From an uncultured Oscillospiraceae bacterium (GTDB lineage Bacteria > Bacillota > Clostridia > Oscillospirales > Ruminococcaceae), in assembly GCA_947522735.1 (NCBI GenBank), contig CANNTZ010000041.1, forward strand, positions 1 to 22,345: 22,345 nucleotides of DNA. The letters are read 5' to 3'. A program made the position numbers and the translations under genes. Positions 15,504 to 22,345 of the stretch are shown piece by piece. The notes under the pieces are model-generated. The model saw only the letters and a list, made by a program, of their open reading frames with translations. It made no database searches and was not told where the DNA came from. Positions within the stretch are counted from its first letter, which is position 1, and every line of letters starts with the position of its first letter.

Positions 15504-16982
15504 TCATCTTCTTGCAATGAGCCCGCGTCTGCGGAACGCGCCGAGCGCTTCAAGCTGCTCGAACTGCTCCTCCGCCGCCTGAGTGAAGGCGGACTCCTCC
15601 TCGTTCAGGTTCTCCTCGCGATGCGGAAGCTCGCGCTGGATGGCGTTTATCCTGTCGATGAGAAGCTGCACCGGCGTTTTCTGCTCTCCCATTTCGTTCA
15701 CCTCGTCTACCTCGGTTATCTCCTCCAGCTTGGTGGAGTAGGACTTGGAAAGATACAGCGACAGCTTTGCGCAGCCCGGGCCTATCAGCTCATACAGCAC
15801 GCTGGAGGCGAGGATGATGGTCTGGAGGCTGCTGCCCACACTGCCGCCGAGCGTGCGCGCGCAGAGCGCCGAAAGGCCGATGGCGACCCCCGCCTGCGGG
15901 ATGAGCGCAAGACCAAGGTTGTTGCGAACCTCCTTCGGCTTGCCGATAACAAGGCAGCCGGTATATGCGCCCACGTATTTTCCGGCGATGCGGACGATGA
16001 AATACAGCGCTGCGACAAGTATCAGCGGGACTCCGGCGACAGAGCCCGCAGTGCTGAACAGCGAGCCGAGGTCGAAGCTGAGCCCGGAGCGGACGAAGAA
16101 CAGCAGCAGTATCGGCGGGCTGAAATAGGCGAGCTGCTTGAACAGCTTGTCGTCGTCGGTGACGTTGATATATACGGTGCCCATCGTCATGCAGCCAAGC
16201 AGCGGCGAGACGCCGATCAGCATACACACGCCGCAGAACGCGAACAGCAGGCTCACCGCAATTATCAGACGGTTGTCGGTGGAGCGGCGCTTGGGCATCA
16301 GCCACTTGAGCAGGAAGCCGAAGAAGCCGCCGAGCACCATGACGCCTATGTTGTAAATTATTGGCAGAAGCACCGTTTGAAAGCGCGACGTGCTCGCGGA
16401 GCCGGAAATGCTCGAAAGCGCCACGGAAATGGCGACGCTGTACGCGACAATGCTGACCAGATCGTCCAATGCGACAACCTGTAGCAGCGTATTGACAAAG
16501 TCGCCCTTTGCGCCGGTTTGGCGGATGGTCATTATCGTCGAGGCAGGCGCCGTCGCCGAGGCGAGCGCCGCAAGGACGATGGAGAACGCCATGCCCAATC
16601 CGAGGATGTTATAGGTCAGCACAAAGACAAACACCGACGCCATCAGCGATTCAAACAGCGTGAGGACGATTATCCTCATGCCGTTCTTTTTGAGCACCGA
16701 GAGCTTGAAGAACTCTCCCGTACCGAACGCGATGAACGCGAGCGCGATATCCGAAAAGAAGTCCATGCCGTCGATTATGTTGTGCGGGATGAGGTCAAGA
16801 CAAAACGGCCCCATCACGATTCCGGCGAGGATGTATGCAGTCACGTTCGGCAGCCGCAGCAGCTTTGTCAGGCGCGTTGCGGCAAAGCCGATGATGAGCA
16901 TGAGCGCAACCGAAATTATAATAGCCGCCCCGGGTGAAGCGGCGGAGATACTTTTATGTAAAAATTCAAGCAATTGCAACAC
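15504..16982 (-). CDS. Cation:proton antiporter (CPA2, NhaA/KefB-like fold)
   Basis: A polytopic membrane protein of about 492 residues that likely exchanges Na+ or K+ for protons. About 12 membrane segments cover residues 20-410. The sequence TKLLRLPNVTAYILAGIVMGP (39-59) is typical of the family. ALDDLVSIVAYS (171-182) carries the paired Asp173-Asp174, typical of electrogenic exchangers. A hydrophilic tail of about 80 residues follows, Glu-rich near the end, without an obvious RCK/TrkA-N domain. The start is uncertain: GTG 16982 lies directly after AAAAAAGG, while in-frame TTG codons at 16979 and 16973 also fit, the latter with better spacing. MgtC-like gene follows. Confidence 0.93.
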   Translation of the reverse strand: MLQLLEFLHKSISAASPGAAIIISVALMLIIGFAATRLTKLLRLPNVTAYILAGIVMGPFCLDLIPHNIIDGMDFFSDIALAFIAFGTGEFFKLSVLKKNGMRIIVLTLFESLMASVFVFVLTYNILGLGMAFSIVLAALASATAPASTIMTIRQTGAKGDFVNTLLQVVALDDLVSIVAYSVAISVALSSISGSASTSRFQTVLLPIIYNIGVMVLGGFFGFLLKWLMPKRRSTDNRLIIAVSLLFAFCGVCMLIGVSPLLGCMTMGTVYINVTDDDKLFKQLAYFSPPILLLFFVRSGLSFDLGSLFSTAGSVAGVPLILVAALYFIVRIAGKYVGAYTGCLVIGKPKEVRNNLGLALIPQAGVAIGLSALCARTLGGSVGSSLQTIILASSVLYELIGPGCAKLSLYLSKSYSTKLEEITEVDEVNEMGEQKTPVQLLIDRINAIQRELPHREENLNEEESAFTQAAEEQFEQLEALGAFRRRGLIARR

Positions 16983-17003
16983 CCTTTTTTATTCTTTATT
17001 AAT

Positions 17004-17032
17004 ATCATATACTCTATTGCCGATAAAATCAA
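17004..17032 (-). promoter_or_regulatory. Putative promoter for the antiporter-mgtC pair
   Basis: On the minus strand, TTGATT (17027-17032) and TATGAT (17004-17009) are 17 nt apart, about 22 nt before the GTG start. Good but not perfect boxes. Confidence 0.6.
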
Positions 17033-17306
17033 ATTATGATTCTAAATGCTGATATAAATATTTTTTATGGAACGGCTTTATCATTTGCGGCAACGGACGA
17101 AAATGGGTTTTCTGCGGCAAAACCATGCAAAATATTTGTTGGAGGTATAAAAAATCTTTATAGTAGACTTCTCTGCCCTTATTGCGATTTTGCCTTGCGC
17201 CATGTGTTTATCCGCCGGACTCGCCCGGCATATACACATAAACGCGGCCTTAAAGCAAGGACAGAGCCGCGCAGACCGGCAGCCCTGCCTCGACAAAACA
17301 GAAAAA

Positions 17307-17322
17307 AGCCGCATCCGCGGCT
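17307..17322 (-). terminator. Second terminator of tandem pair
   Basis: AGCCGC-ATCC-GCGGCT forms a 6-bp stem. On the minus strand it is followed by TTTTTT. It lies downstream of the stronger hairpin at 17337-17372 and acts as a backup for the small gene at 17428-17691. Confidence 0.65.
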
Positions 17323-17336
17323 CAGGATAAAAAAAT

Positions 17337-17372
17337 AAGGCAATTGTCGGGGCTGACCCTCGCAATTGCCTT
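17337..17372 (-). terminator. Intrinsic terminator of the HPr-like small gene
   Basis: AAGGCAATTG and CAATTGCCTT pair perfectly over 10 bp, with an inner CGGGG/CCTCG stem. On the minus strand it is followed by ATTTTTTTA, a strong U-tract. On the plus strand TTTTA also follows, so it may work in both directions. Confidence 0.85.
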
Positions 17373-17427
17373 TTATCGCATCTTGACCGCGGACACCTTT
17401 GTTACATTCCTTCCAGTGAAAACCAGA

Positions 17428-17691
17428 TTATTTATCATCACCGTAAAGGTTGAAGCGGAACAGCATGGACTCGTCCTCGGGATCCTCGCAGATGATGTAC
17501 GCCTCGGCGATTTTTCCGCCCTCGATAAGTCTGGTGAGTCCGTAAATCTGGCAGAGCTTGCTCTTGAGGTTGAGCTTGTCGCCGTCCTCACTCATAAGAT
17601 AGACATTGCCCTTGCACTTGTCAAGAACCTTCAGGAACGCAGGAACGTCGATGTTGTGCAGCTCGATGTGTTTTTGAAGCAGCTGGCTCAT
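17428..17691 (-). CDS. Small conserved-looking protein, possible HPr-like fold
   Basis: An 87-residue soluble protein. ATG 17691 is chosen because AAAGGAGA lies 8 nt upstream; an in-frame extension reaches into the promoter and is rejected. There is no signal or membrane segment. GNVYLMSEDGDKLNLKSKLC (28-47), then the stretch to IICEDPEDE (66-74), resembles the strand-helix region of HPr phosphocarriers, where one often sees a strand, a K/D-x-V-N-A-K-S segment and an acidic helix start. There is no counterpart of the phosphorylated His near the N-terminus, so it would not be a normal HPr. It has its own consensus promoter and tandem terminators, so it is a single-gene unit. The function is unknown; the fold assignment is a guess. 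Confidence 0.8.
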   Translation of the reverse strand: MSQLLQKHIELHNIDVPAFLKVLDKCKGNVYLMSEDGDKLNLKSKLCQIYGLTRLIEGGKIAEAYIICEDPEDESMLFRFNLYGDDK

Positions 17692-17721
17692 AGTCGTTTC
17701 TCCTTTCAATTGCGTCTTTCC

Positions 17722-17742
17722 AACAGTCCTACTCCGACTGTT
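17722..17742. repeat. Inverted repeat in the small-gene leader
   Basis: AACAGTC-N7-GACTGTT is a perfect 7-bp inverted repeat between the -10 box (17750-17755) and the ribosome binding site of the 87-aa gene. It could be a repressor site or a leader hairpin. Confidence 0.5.
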
Positions 17743-17749
17743 CATATAT

Positions 17750-17778
17750 ATTATAACCCTTCTCGCGGGTCTTGTCAA
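17750..17778 (-). promoter_or_regulatory. Sigma-A promoter for the 87-aa gene
   Basis: On the minus strand, perfect TTGACA (17773-17778) and perfect TATAAT (17750-17755) are separated by 17 nt. The strength suggests an abundant transcript. Confidence 0.9.
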
Positions 17779-17988
17779 GTGTTAATCAAAAATATTTTGT
17801 ACAATGTGCAAGAAAATAAACCAACACTTTTGTGCACATTTTCGCAATCCTCTGCCGCCTCATAAATAATGCGTGTTTTGCCGCACGGCGGCTTGTCTCG
17901 TGCAGCGCCGTCAATTGTCATTTGCACCGAACTTTTTAATCGAAATGTGTATGATCTGAAAAAACTTTTTTGTGAAGTAAATTCCCTC

Positions 17989-18017
17989 TTGCATAATTAT
18001 AGACAGTATGCTATAAT
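17989..18017 (+). promoter_or_regulatory. Promoter for hpf
   Basis: TTGCAT (17989-17994) and TATAAT (18012-18017) are 17 nt apart, with an extended -10 TG one base before the box. It lies about 100 nt before the hpf start, leaving a long leader. The rest of the gap 17779-18118 shows no gene. Confidence 0.8.
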
Positions 18018-18072
18018 ACAGATGAAAATAAATTATATATATTGCGAGCAGCTCTGTTATCGAAGCAAAGAA

Positions 18073-18090
18073 CTGCGTGGAAGCACGCAG
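18073..18090 (+). repeat. Stem-loop in the hpf leader
   Basis: CTGCGTG-GAAG-CACGCAG is a perfect 7-bp hairpin with a GNRA-like GAAG loop, 14 nt before the AAAGGAG ribosome binding site. It may stabilise the mRNA or tune translation. Confidence 0.6.
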
Positions 18091-18118
18091 CTTCAATATA
18101 TATAAAGGAGTTGGTTCC

Positions 18119-18643
18119 ATGTATATCACGATCACAGCGAGAAAGACCTCCGTAAAGGACTCCTTCAGAGAGCGCGTGGAGAAGAAGCTTTCCAAGTTCG
18201 ACAGATTCTTCGACGACGACGCAAAAGCTGTCGTGACGGTAACTAACGAAAGCGGACGTGAAACGGTCGAGATCACCGTCCAGTCGCAGGGAATGGTTTT
18301 CCGTGCGGAAAAAACCACCCCGGACCGCTTCGACTCGCTCGAGGCCGTGACCGATTCTCTGTTCCGTCAGATCGTCCGTAACAAGAACAAGCTCGAAAAA
18401 CGGCTCAAGAGCGACGCTTTCGACCCGATGTTCCATGACGAGTCGGTCGGCGACGAGGAATACAAGGTTGTGCGCGTCAAAAAGTTCCCGATCAAGCCGA
18501 TGGCGGTCGACGAGGCAATACTCCAGATGAACATGATAGGACACGAATTCTACATGTTCCGCAACAGCGAAAACAGCGAAATCAATGTGGTTTACAGGCG
18601 TCATAACGGAGACTACGGTCTCATCGAGCCGCAAAACGACTGA
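18119..18643 (+). CDS. hpf: Ribosome hibernation-promoting factor, long form
   Basis: Long HPF dimerises 70S ribosomes into inactive 100S particles in stationary phase or stress. The 175-residue length fits the long form. The N-terminal S30AE domain (about 1-100) starts MYITITARKTSVKDSFRERV and includes KLSKFDRFFDDDAKAVVTVT. A linker follows, then the C-terminal dimerisation domain (about 118-172) with KFPIKPMAVDEAILQMNMIG before HEFYMFRN. ATG 18119 follows AAAGGAG by 8 nt. It is transcribed alone, with two hairpin terminators after it. Confidence 0.96.
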   Translation: MYITITARKTSVKDSFRERVEKKLSKFDRFFDDDAKAVVTVTNESGRETVEITVQSQGMVFRAEKTTPDRFDSLEAVTDSLFRQIVRNKNKLEKRLKSDAFDPMFHDESVGDEEYKVVRVKKFPIKPMAVDEAILQMNMIGHEFYMFRNSENSEINVVYRRHNGDYGLIEPQND

Positions 18644-18650
18644 TACGCTG

Positions 18651-18670
18651 TGCCGGTGCTCCGGCATTTT
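18651..18670 (+). terminator. Short terminator after hpf
   Basis: TGCCGG-TGCT-CCGGCA is a 6-bp stem followed by TTTT, 8 nt after the hpf stop. It is weak alone and backed by the next hairpin. Confidence 0.6.
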
Positions 18671-18702
18671 ACATAGCAGGCGCAGATGCCACCCCGACAC
18701 AG

Positions 18703-18734
18703 AGCCCGGTTCTTTTGAGCCGGGCTTCTTCTTT
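18703..18734 (+). terminator. Main terminator after hpf
   Basis: AGCCCGGTTC and GAGCCGGGCT form a 10-bp stem (one G-U) with a TTTT loop. TCTTCTTT follows. It separates hpf from the ATP synthase operon. Confidence 0.85.
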
Positions 18735-18915
18735 GCCGGAGACTGACCATACAATTCCCGCCCGGATATCCAAAAAACAGACATTTCCGGCATTCTGACC
18801 ATTGCCCGGCCGCGGCTTTGATGTTATCCTGTTAAGCAGACCGTTGAAAAAGCGAAATTGAAGCTCGAGCCTCCCTTGTCATGCAAGTTAATTTACATTT
18901 TATTCATATTATCCC

Positions 18916-18944
18916 TTGTGCCTTTTTTTGATTTTTGCTATAAT
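18916..18944 (+). promoter_or_regulatory. Promoter of the ATP synthase operon
   Basis: TTGTGC (18916-18921) and perfect TATAAT (18939-18944) have a 17-nt spacer, with TG one base before the -10 box (extended -10). It lies 37 nt before atpI in an AT-rich stretch. Confidence 0.78.
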
Positions 18945-18980
18945 ATATTAGACTAAATAATGAAAGGAGTGCCTTGACGG

Positions 18981-19388
18981 ATGATTAAGCTCGATAAAGC
19001 GGTTCGCCGCGAAACGGGTTATATTGCCATTTGGGTGCTTATTCTCAGCGCGCTTATGCAGGCGGTCTTTCTCATCCTCAGGAAGTGGGACTATACCGTT
19101 CTGCTCGGAAACCTGCTGAGCGGCGGCGTATCGGTGCTGAATTTTCTGCTGATGGGCGTTACCATACAGTCGGCGACCGGCAAGGCCGAGGCCGACGCCA
19201 AGCAACAGATGCATTTTTCGCACGCTCTGCGGCTGCTGATGATCTTCGCCGCTACGGTTCTCGGCGTGCTTCTGCCCTGCTTCAATACAATCTCCAGCGT
19301 CGTCCCCATCTTCTTCCCGCGCATTGCCCTCGCCTTTCAGCCGCTATTTCTCAAGGATAACGGCTCCTCAGGCGGCACGCAGGAATGA
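18981..19388 (+). CDS. atpI: ATP synthase subunit I
   Basis: A small membrane protein of 135 residues, first gene of the F-type ATP synthase operon. AtpI helps assemble the c-ring and may aid Mg2+ uptake in some bacteria. Four hydrophobic segments are visible at about 15-35, 40-62, 80-100 and 105-125. The sequence is poorly conserved in this family, so the call rests on size, hydrophobicity and position before atpB. ATG 18981 follows AAAGGAG by 11 nt. It is separated from atpB by about 100 nt. Confidence 0.85.
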   Translation: MIKLDKAVRRETGYIAIWVLILSALMQAVFLILRKWDYTVLLGNLLSGGVSVLNFLLMGVTIQSATGKAEADAKQQMHFSHALRLLMIFAATVLGVLLPCFNTISSVVPIFFPRIALAFQPLFLKDNGSSGGTQE

Positions 19389-19490
19389 TCCCTGCACAAA
19401 AACAGCGGCACAGCGCCCTGAGGGCCGGGCCGGTTATTCCGTCCGTCCCGCATATGCGCCTGCCTCGCCATTGAAAGGAGGTGACACTGG

Positions 19491-20390
19491 TTGAGCAAAA
19501 ACGACCGCCGTTTCCGCGCGGCGGACATACTGCTGCTGATACTCGCAGCGCTCCCGCTGCTCTGCGGCATTGTGATTAAGGTGCTGTATACGCCCGCCTC
19601 GGACGATATCCGCATCACCGGCGCACTGATATTCTTCACGCTGAAAACGCCAATTGAAGAGCTGCCCGTGACCGAAACGCAGATAAATTCATGGCTCGTC
19701 ATCCTCTCGATCTTCTGGCTGTGCCTGTATCTCACGCACGGCGTCACCGCAAAGGGCGGCAGCAAACGCCAGATCATCGCCGAATGGATAGTTGAAAAGT
19801 GTGACTCGCTCGTGCGCGACAGCATGGGCGAATATTTCAAGGGGTTCGCGCCCTTTGTCGCCGCCATCATGGCGCTCTCCGCCTTTTCAAGCCTGCTGAC
19901 GCTCGTCGGCCTCTATCCCCCGACCTCCGACATCAACGTCACCGCCGGCTGGGCGATACTTGTGTTTATACTTATTACGCATTATAAGATGAAATGCGGG
20001 CCGCTGCACTATCTCAAGAGCTTCGCGGAGCCCGTGCCGCTGCTGACCCCACTCAACGTGATAAGCGAGGTCGCGACTCCGGTATCAATGGCGTTCCGTC
20101 AATACGGCAACGTGCTCTCCGGCACCGTTTTGTCGGCGCTGATCTCCGCCGGACTTTCCGGACTTTCCAGATCTCTGCTCGGGTGGCTGCCCGGCGCGCT
20201 CGGCAAGATACCGATTTTACAGATCGGACTGCCCGCTGTGCTTTCCATCTACTTTGACGTATTCAGCGGACTGCTTCAGGCGTTCATCTTCGCAATGCTC
20301 TCGATGCTCTATATCTCCGGAGGCTTCCCGGAGGAGCTTTACCTTCAGCGCAAGGCCAAAAGACAGGCGCGCGCTTCCGCAGGACGGTAG
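19491..20390 (+). CDS. atpB: ATP synthase F0 subunit a
   Basis: The stator channel subunit that passes ions to and from the c-ring. The 299 residues are longer than the usual 220-270. Membrane segments are at about 11-31, 67-84, 119-141, 150-166, 205-225 and 245-275. The essential stator Arg is Arg203 in ISEVATPVSMAFRQYGNVLSG, where the canonical form is RLFGN; Asn207 is kept. The start is TTG, supported by an ideal AAAGGAGGTGA ribosome binding site 9 nt upstream. Residues 85-118 form a cytoplasmic loop with basic and acidic residues. It lies between atpI and atpE. Confidence 0.95.
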   Translation: MSKNDRRFRAADILLLILAALPLLCGIVIKVLYTPASDDIRITGALIFFTLKTPIEELPVTETQINSWLVILSIFWLCLYLTHGVTAKGGSKRQIIAEWIVEKCDSLVRDSMGEYFKGFAPFVAAIMALSAFSSLLTLVGLYPPTSDINVTAGWAILVFILITHYKMKCGPLHYLKSFAEPVPLLTPLNVISEVATPVSMAFRQYGNVLSGTVLSALISAGLSGLSRSLLGWLPGALGKIPILQIGLPAVLSIYFDVFSGLLQAFIFAMLSMLYISGGFPEELYLQRKAKRQARASAGR

Positions 20391-20429
20391 TCCCGGACTA
20401 TAACTATTAAATTCTTGGAGGAAATGAAA

Positions 20430-20714
20430 ATGTTAGAACTTGCAATCGGAATCATCCTGGGCGGATGCGCGCTGGGCGCAGGCGCCGCAATGATCGCCGG
20501 TATCGGACCCGGCATAGGCGAAGGAAACGCCGTCGCGAAGGCCTGTGAGGCCATAGGCCGCCAGCCGGAGGCGAAGGGCCCCGTCACCACCACAATGCTC
20601 ATGGGCTGCGCCATCGCCGAGACCACCGGCCTTTACGCGCTGGTCATCGCCATACTGCTGATATTCGTCGCTCCCGCGCGCTTTATCGAGCTGCTGATGA
20701 ACAACGTCGCGTAA
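20430..20714 (+). CDS. atpE: ATP synthase F0 subunit c (two-carboxylate, Na+-type motif)
   Basis: The rotor ring subunit, 94 residues, two membrane helices. ATG 20430 is chosen: GGAGG at 20417-20421 is 8 nt away, too close to ATG 20424. Helix 1 contains GAGAAMIAGIGPGIGEGNAVAKA, the loop is the conserved RQPEAKG (44-50), and helix 2 is GCAIAETTGLYALVIAILL. The ion-binding Glu64 is followed by Thr65, Thr66 and Tyr69. Glu31 takes the place of the Gln found in Ilyobacter-type Na+ rings (Pro27-x3-Glu31). Glu at both sites matches the Na+ motif described for Fusobacterium. Sodium coupling is therefore likely, though not proven. Confidence 0.97.
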   Translation: MLELAIGIILGGCALGAGAAMIAGIGPGIGEGNAVAKACEAIGRQPEAKGPVTTTMLMGCAIAETTGLYALVIAILLIFVAPARFIELLMNNVA

Positions 20715-20735
20715 CCGTTTTTAAGGAGTATAGCT

Positions 20736-21251
20736 ATGCAAAGTCTGGATGTCATATCTGTCAACATCTGGCATATATTGATCTCCCTGTGCAATCTTCT
20801 GATACTGTATCTGATACTTAAAAGGTTCCTGTTCGCGCCGGTTCGCCGCGCGCTGGGCGAACGCCGTGCCGCGCTGGACAAGCAATACGCCGACGCGGAC
20901 GAGGCGGTGCGCGCCGCAAACGCCGACCGCGCCGAATGGGACGCCAAAATGCTGGAGGCAAAGGACGCCGCCGGCAATATCGTCAAAAAGGGCTCCGAGC
21001 AGGCGCAGCGCCGCTCCGAACACATCATAGCCGAAGCGCGCGACAAGGCGGAGTCGATCATCAGCGACGCGAAGGCACAGGCGGAGCTTGAGCGCCGCAG
21101 TGCGCAGGCGGACATCAGGCGCGAAATCGCCGACGTGTCCACCACGCTTGCCGGCAAGCTGCTCGACCGAGAGCTTACCGCCGAGGATCACCGCGCGCTC
21201 ATCGACTCGGTCATCGCAGACATAGGAGACGCAAATGACGCAGATAAGTAA
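20736..21251 (+). CDS. atpF: ATP synthase F0 subunit b
   Basis: The peripheral stalk subunit, 171 residues. One N-terminal membrane helix (about 9-30, WHILISLCNLLILYLILKRF) is followed by the typical PVRRALGERRAALDKQYADA and a long Ala/Glu/Lys/Arg-rich coiled helix that reaches the C-terminus. The ATG follows AAGGAG by 8 nt. The 3' end overlaps the atpH start by 17 nt, indicating coupled translation. Confidence 0.96.
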   Translation: MQSLDVISVNIWHILISLCNLLILYLILKRFLFAPVRRALGERRAALDKQYADADEAVRAANADRAEWDAKMLEAKDAAGNIVKKGSEQAQRRSEHIIAEARDKAESIISDAKAQAELERRSAQADIRREIADVSTTLAGKLLDRELTAEDHRALIDSVIADIGDANDADK

Positions 21252-21765
21252 CGAATATGCCGGGGCACTGTTCGAGCTTGCCCGTGAGCAGGGCCGCGCC
21301 GGAGAATATTCCTCCGCCCTCGCGCTCATACGCCGCGAGCTTGACGCGCAGCCGGAATATATCGAGCTGCTCTCCTCCCCGAACATTCCCGTGGAAGAGC
21401 GCAAAGGGCTGCTCGAAAGGGCCTTTGGCGCGCATGTTCCGGCGGATGTGCTCTCCTTTACGCAGCTTCTCTGCGAAAAGGGCCGCATCCGGACGTTCGG
21501 CGAATGTGCGGACGGATACGACAAGCTGTACAAGGCGCTTGAGGCCATCTCCTCCGCGCGCATCGTCAGCGCGGTGGAGCTGACGGAGGACGAAAAAAAC
21601 GCGCTCGTCTCCAAGCTCGAAAAGCTCACCGGGCGCAACGTCCTGCCCTGCTACGAGCTTGACCCGTCGCTCATCGGCGGCGCGGTCATATATATCGACG
21701 ATACCGTCATTGACGGCAGCCTGAAAAGCAGGCTCAAAGAGATAAAGGAAGTGATAGGCAGATGA
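21235..21765 (+). CDS. atpH: ATP synthase F1 subunit delta
   Basis: Connects the b stalk to the top of the F1 alpha/beta hexamer. The 176 residues are the family length. The N-terminal helical domain begins ISNEYAGALFELAREQGRAG. The C-terminal part contains ARIVSAVELTEDEKNALVSK, and ends with DPSLIGGAVIYIDDTVIDGS then LKSRLKEIK, the family signature. AGGAGA precedes the ATG inside atpF. The stop overlaps atpA by ATGA. Confidence 0.96.
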   Translation: MTQISNEYAGALFELAREQGRAGEYSSALALIRRELDAQPEYIELLSSPNIPVEERKGLLERAFGAHVPADVLSFTQLLCEKGRIRTFGECADGYDKLYKALEAISSARIVSAVELTEDEKNALVSKLEKLTGRNVLPCYELDPSLIGGAVIYIDDTVIDGSLKSRLKEIKEVIGR

Positions 21766-22345
21766 ACAGTTCCACCGGCGAGATCAGCAGCATAATCAAA
21801 GAACAGATCCGCGCCTATCGTGCAAGCACGCAGATGACCGAGACCGGCACCGTCATCCTTGTCGGCGACGGCATCGCCCGCGTCTACGGTCTGCGCAACT
21901 GCATGTCCGGCGAGCTGCTCGCCTTTGAGGACGGCAGCTTCGGGCTGGCGCAGAATCTCGAGGAGGAGACCGTTTCGGTCGCCGTTCTCTCCGATAACAA
22001 CGATATTCGCGAGGGCTCCCGCGTCAGCCGGACCGGGCGGGTGCTCTCCGTCCCCGTCGGCGAGGCGCTGCTCGGCAGAGTGGTGAACGCGCTCGGCGAG
22101 CCGATCGACGGCAAAGGCCCCGCGGAATGTGTCGAAACGCGCCCCGTCGAGGCGGAGGCTCCCGGTATAATCGAACGCAAGAGCGTATCCGTGCCGCTCC
22201 AGACCGGCATCAAGGCCATAGACGGCATGATCCCCATAGGCCGCGGCCAGCGCGAGCTGATAATCGGCGACCGCCAGACCGGCAAGACCGAAATCGCCAT
22301 CGACACCATAATCAACCAGAAAAACAGCGACGTGCTGTGCATCTA
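21762..22345 (+). CDS. atpA: ATP synthase F1 subunit alpha, partial at window edge
   Basis: The first 194 residues of the non-catalytic nucleotide-binding subunit; the frame is open at the right edge. The N-terminal beta-barrel has TGTVILVGDGIARVYGLRNC. The linker region has GRVVNALGEPIDGKG. The P-loop GDRQTGKT (about 169-176) follows PLQTGIKAIDGMIPIGRGQR. The start overlaps atpH by ATGA, so translation is probably coupled. Downstream atpG, atpD and atpC are expected beyond the window. Confidence 0.97.
   Translation, partial: MNSSTGEISSIIKEQIRAYRASTQMTETGTVILVGDGIARVYGLRNCMSGELLAFEDGSFGLAQNLEEETVSVAVLSDNNDIREGSRVSRTGRVLSVPVGEALLGRVVNALGEPIDGKGPAECVETRPVEAEAPGIIERKSVSVPLQTGIKAIDGMIPIGRGQRELIIGDRQTGKTEIAIDTIINQKNSDVLCI

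Larger units (their letters stand above)
16983..17427. other. AT-rich intergenic region
   Basis: These 445 bp hold the putative antiporter promoter, then two minus-strand terminators at the right end. Frames in both directions (for example 17036-17338) give low-complexity, basic translations without a good start context. GGAGGT near 17151 has no coding frame after it. No gene is called. Confidence 0.5.

Noticed and set aside
15465..16484. A long plus-strand frame opposite the antiporter
   Set aside because: Low-complexity Arg/Ala/Gln/Glu translation antisense to a well-supported membrane protein.
17036..17365. Small open frames on both strands between the antiporter and the 87-aa gene
   Set aside because: No good ribosome binding site, basic low-complexity translations, and two terminators overlap them.

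Overview
The window looks like chromosomal DNA of an anaerobic, endospore-forming clostridium, probably of the Oscillospiraceae/Ruminococcaceae type. The reasons are sporulation genes (spoIID, a spoIVFA/spoIVFB pair), a tryptophan T-box leader, long-form HPF, near-consensus sigma-A promoters with 17-nt spacers, strong AGGAGG-type ribosome binding sites, and GC-rich coding regions separated by AT-rich gaps. No rRNA, tRNA, CRISPR array or insertion sequence was seen.

Positions 1-8836 are all on the minus strand. Transcribed right to left they are a PucR/CdaR-family regulator, ftsE, ftsX, a coiled-coil M23 murein hydrolase (EnvC/PcsB type), an S41 PDZ protease-like protein, an unrecognised 273-aa protein, then greA and lysS from their own consensus promoter. 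FtsEX is an ABC-type complex that gates a periplasmic or extracellular coiled-coil hydrolase at the division site, so the middle four genes read as one peptidoglycan-remodelling module. The S41 member has Gly where the family's catalytic Ser should be.

Positions 8837-12900 hold sporulation genes. spoIID is on the plus strand, and a spoIVFA-like M23 protein plus spoIVFB (site-2 protease) are on the minus strand behind a good candidate sigma-E promoter. A possibly decayed NAD-binding-type gene fragment lies upstream of the spoIVF pair.

Positions 12884-14642 hold a consensus promoter, a full T-box riboswitch with a UGG (Trp) specifier and intrinsic terminator, and a lone TrpB2-type tryptophan synthase beta chain with no trpA beside it. 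A 14-bp hairpin separates it from a convergent minus-strand pair: a CPA2-type cation/proton antiporter followed by an MgtC-family membrane protein.

Positions 17300-18726 hold a small 87-aa protein (minus strand; possibly a divergent HPr-like fold) with tandem terminators, then hpf on the plus strand. From 18916 to the right edge is an F-type ATP synthase operon: promoter, atpI, atpB, atpE, atpF, atpH and the start of atpA. Its c subunit carries two membrane carboxylates (Glu31 and Glu64) plus Thr65 and Tyr69, which matches the two-carboxylate Na+ motif and suggests sodium coupling.

The most notable points are the altered S41 nucleophile, the two-carboxylate c subunit, the Trp T-box on a standalone trpB2, the sigma-E-like promoter on spoIVF, the possible dpaA-like remnant, and the HPr-like small protein.
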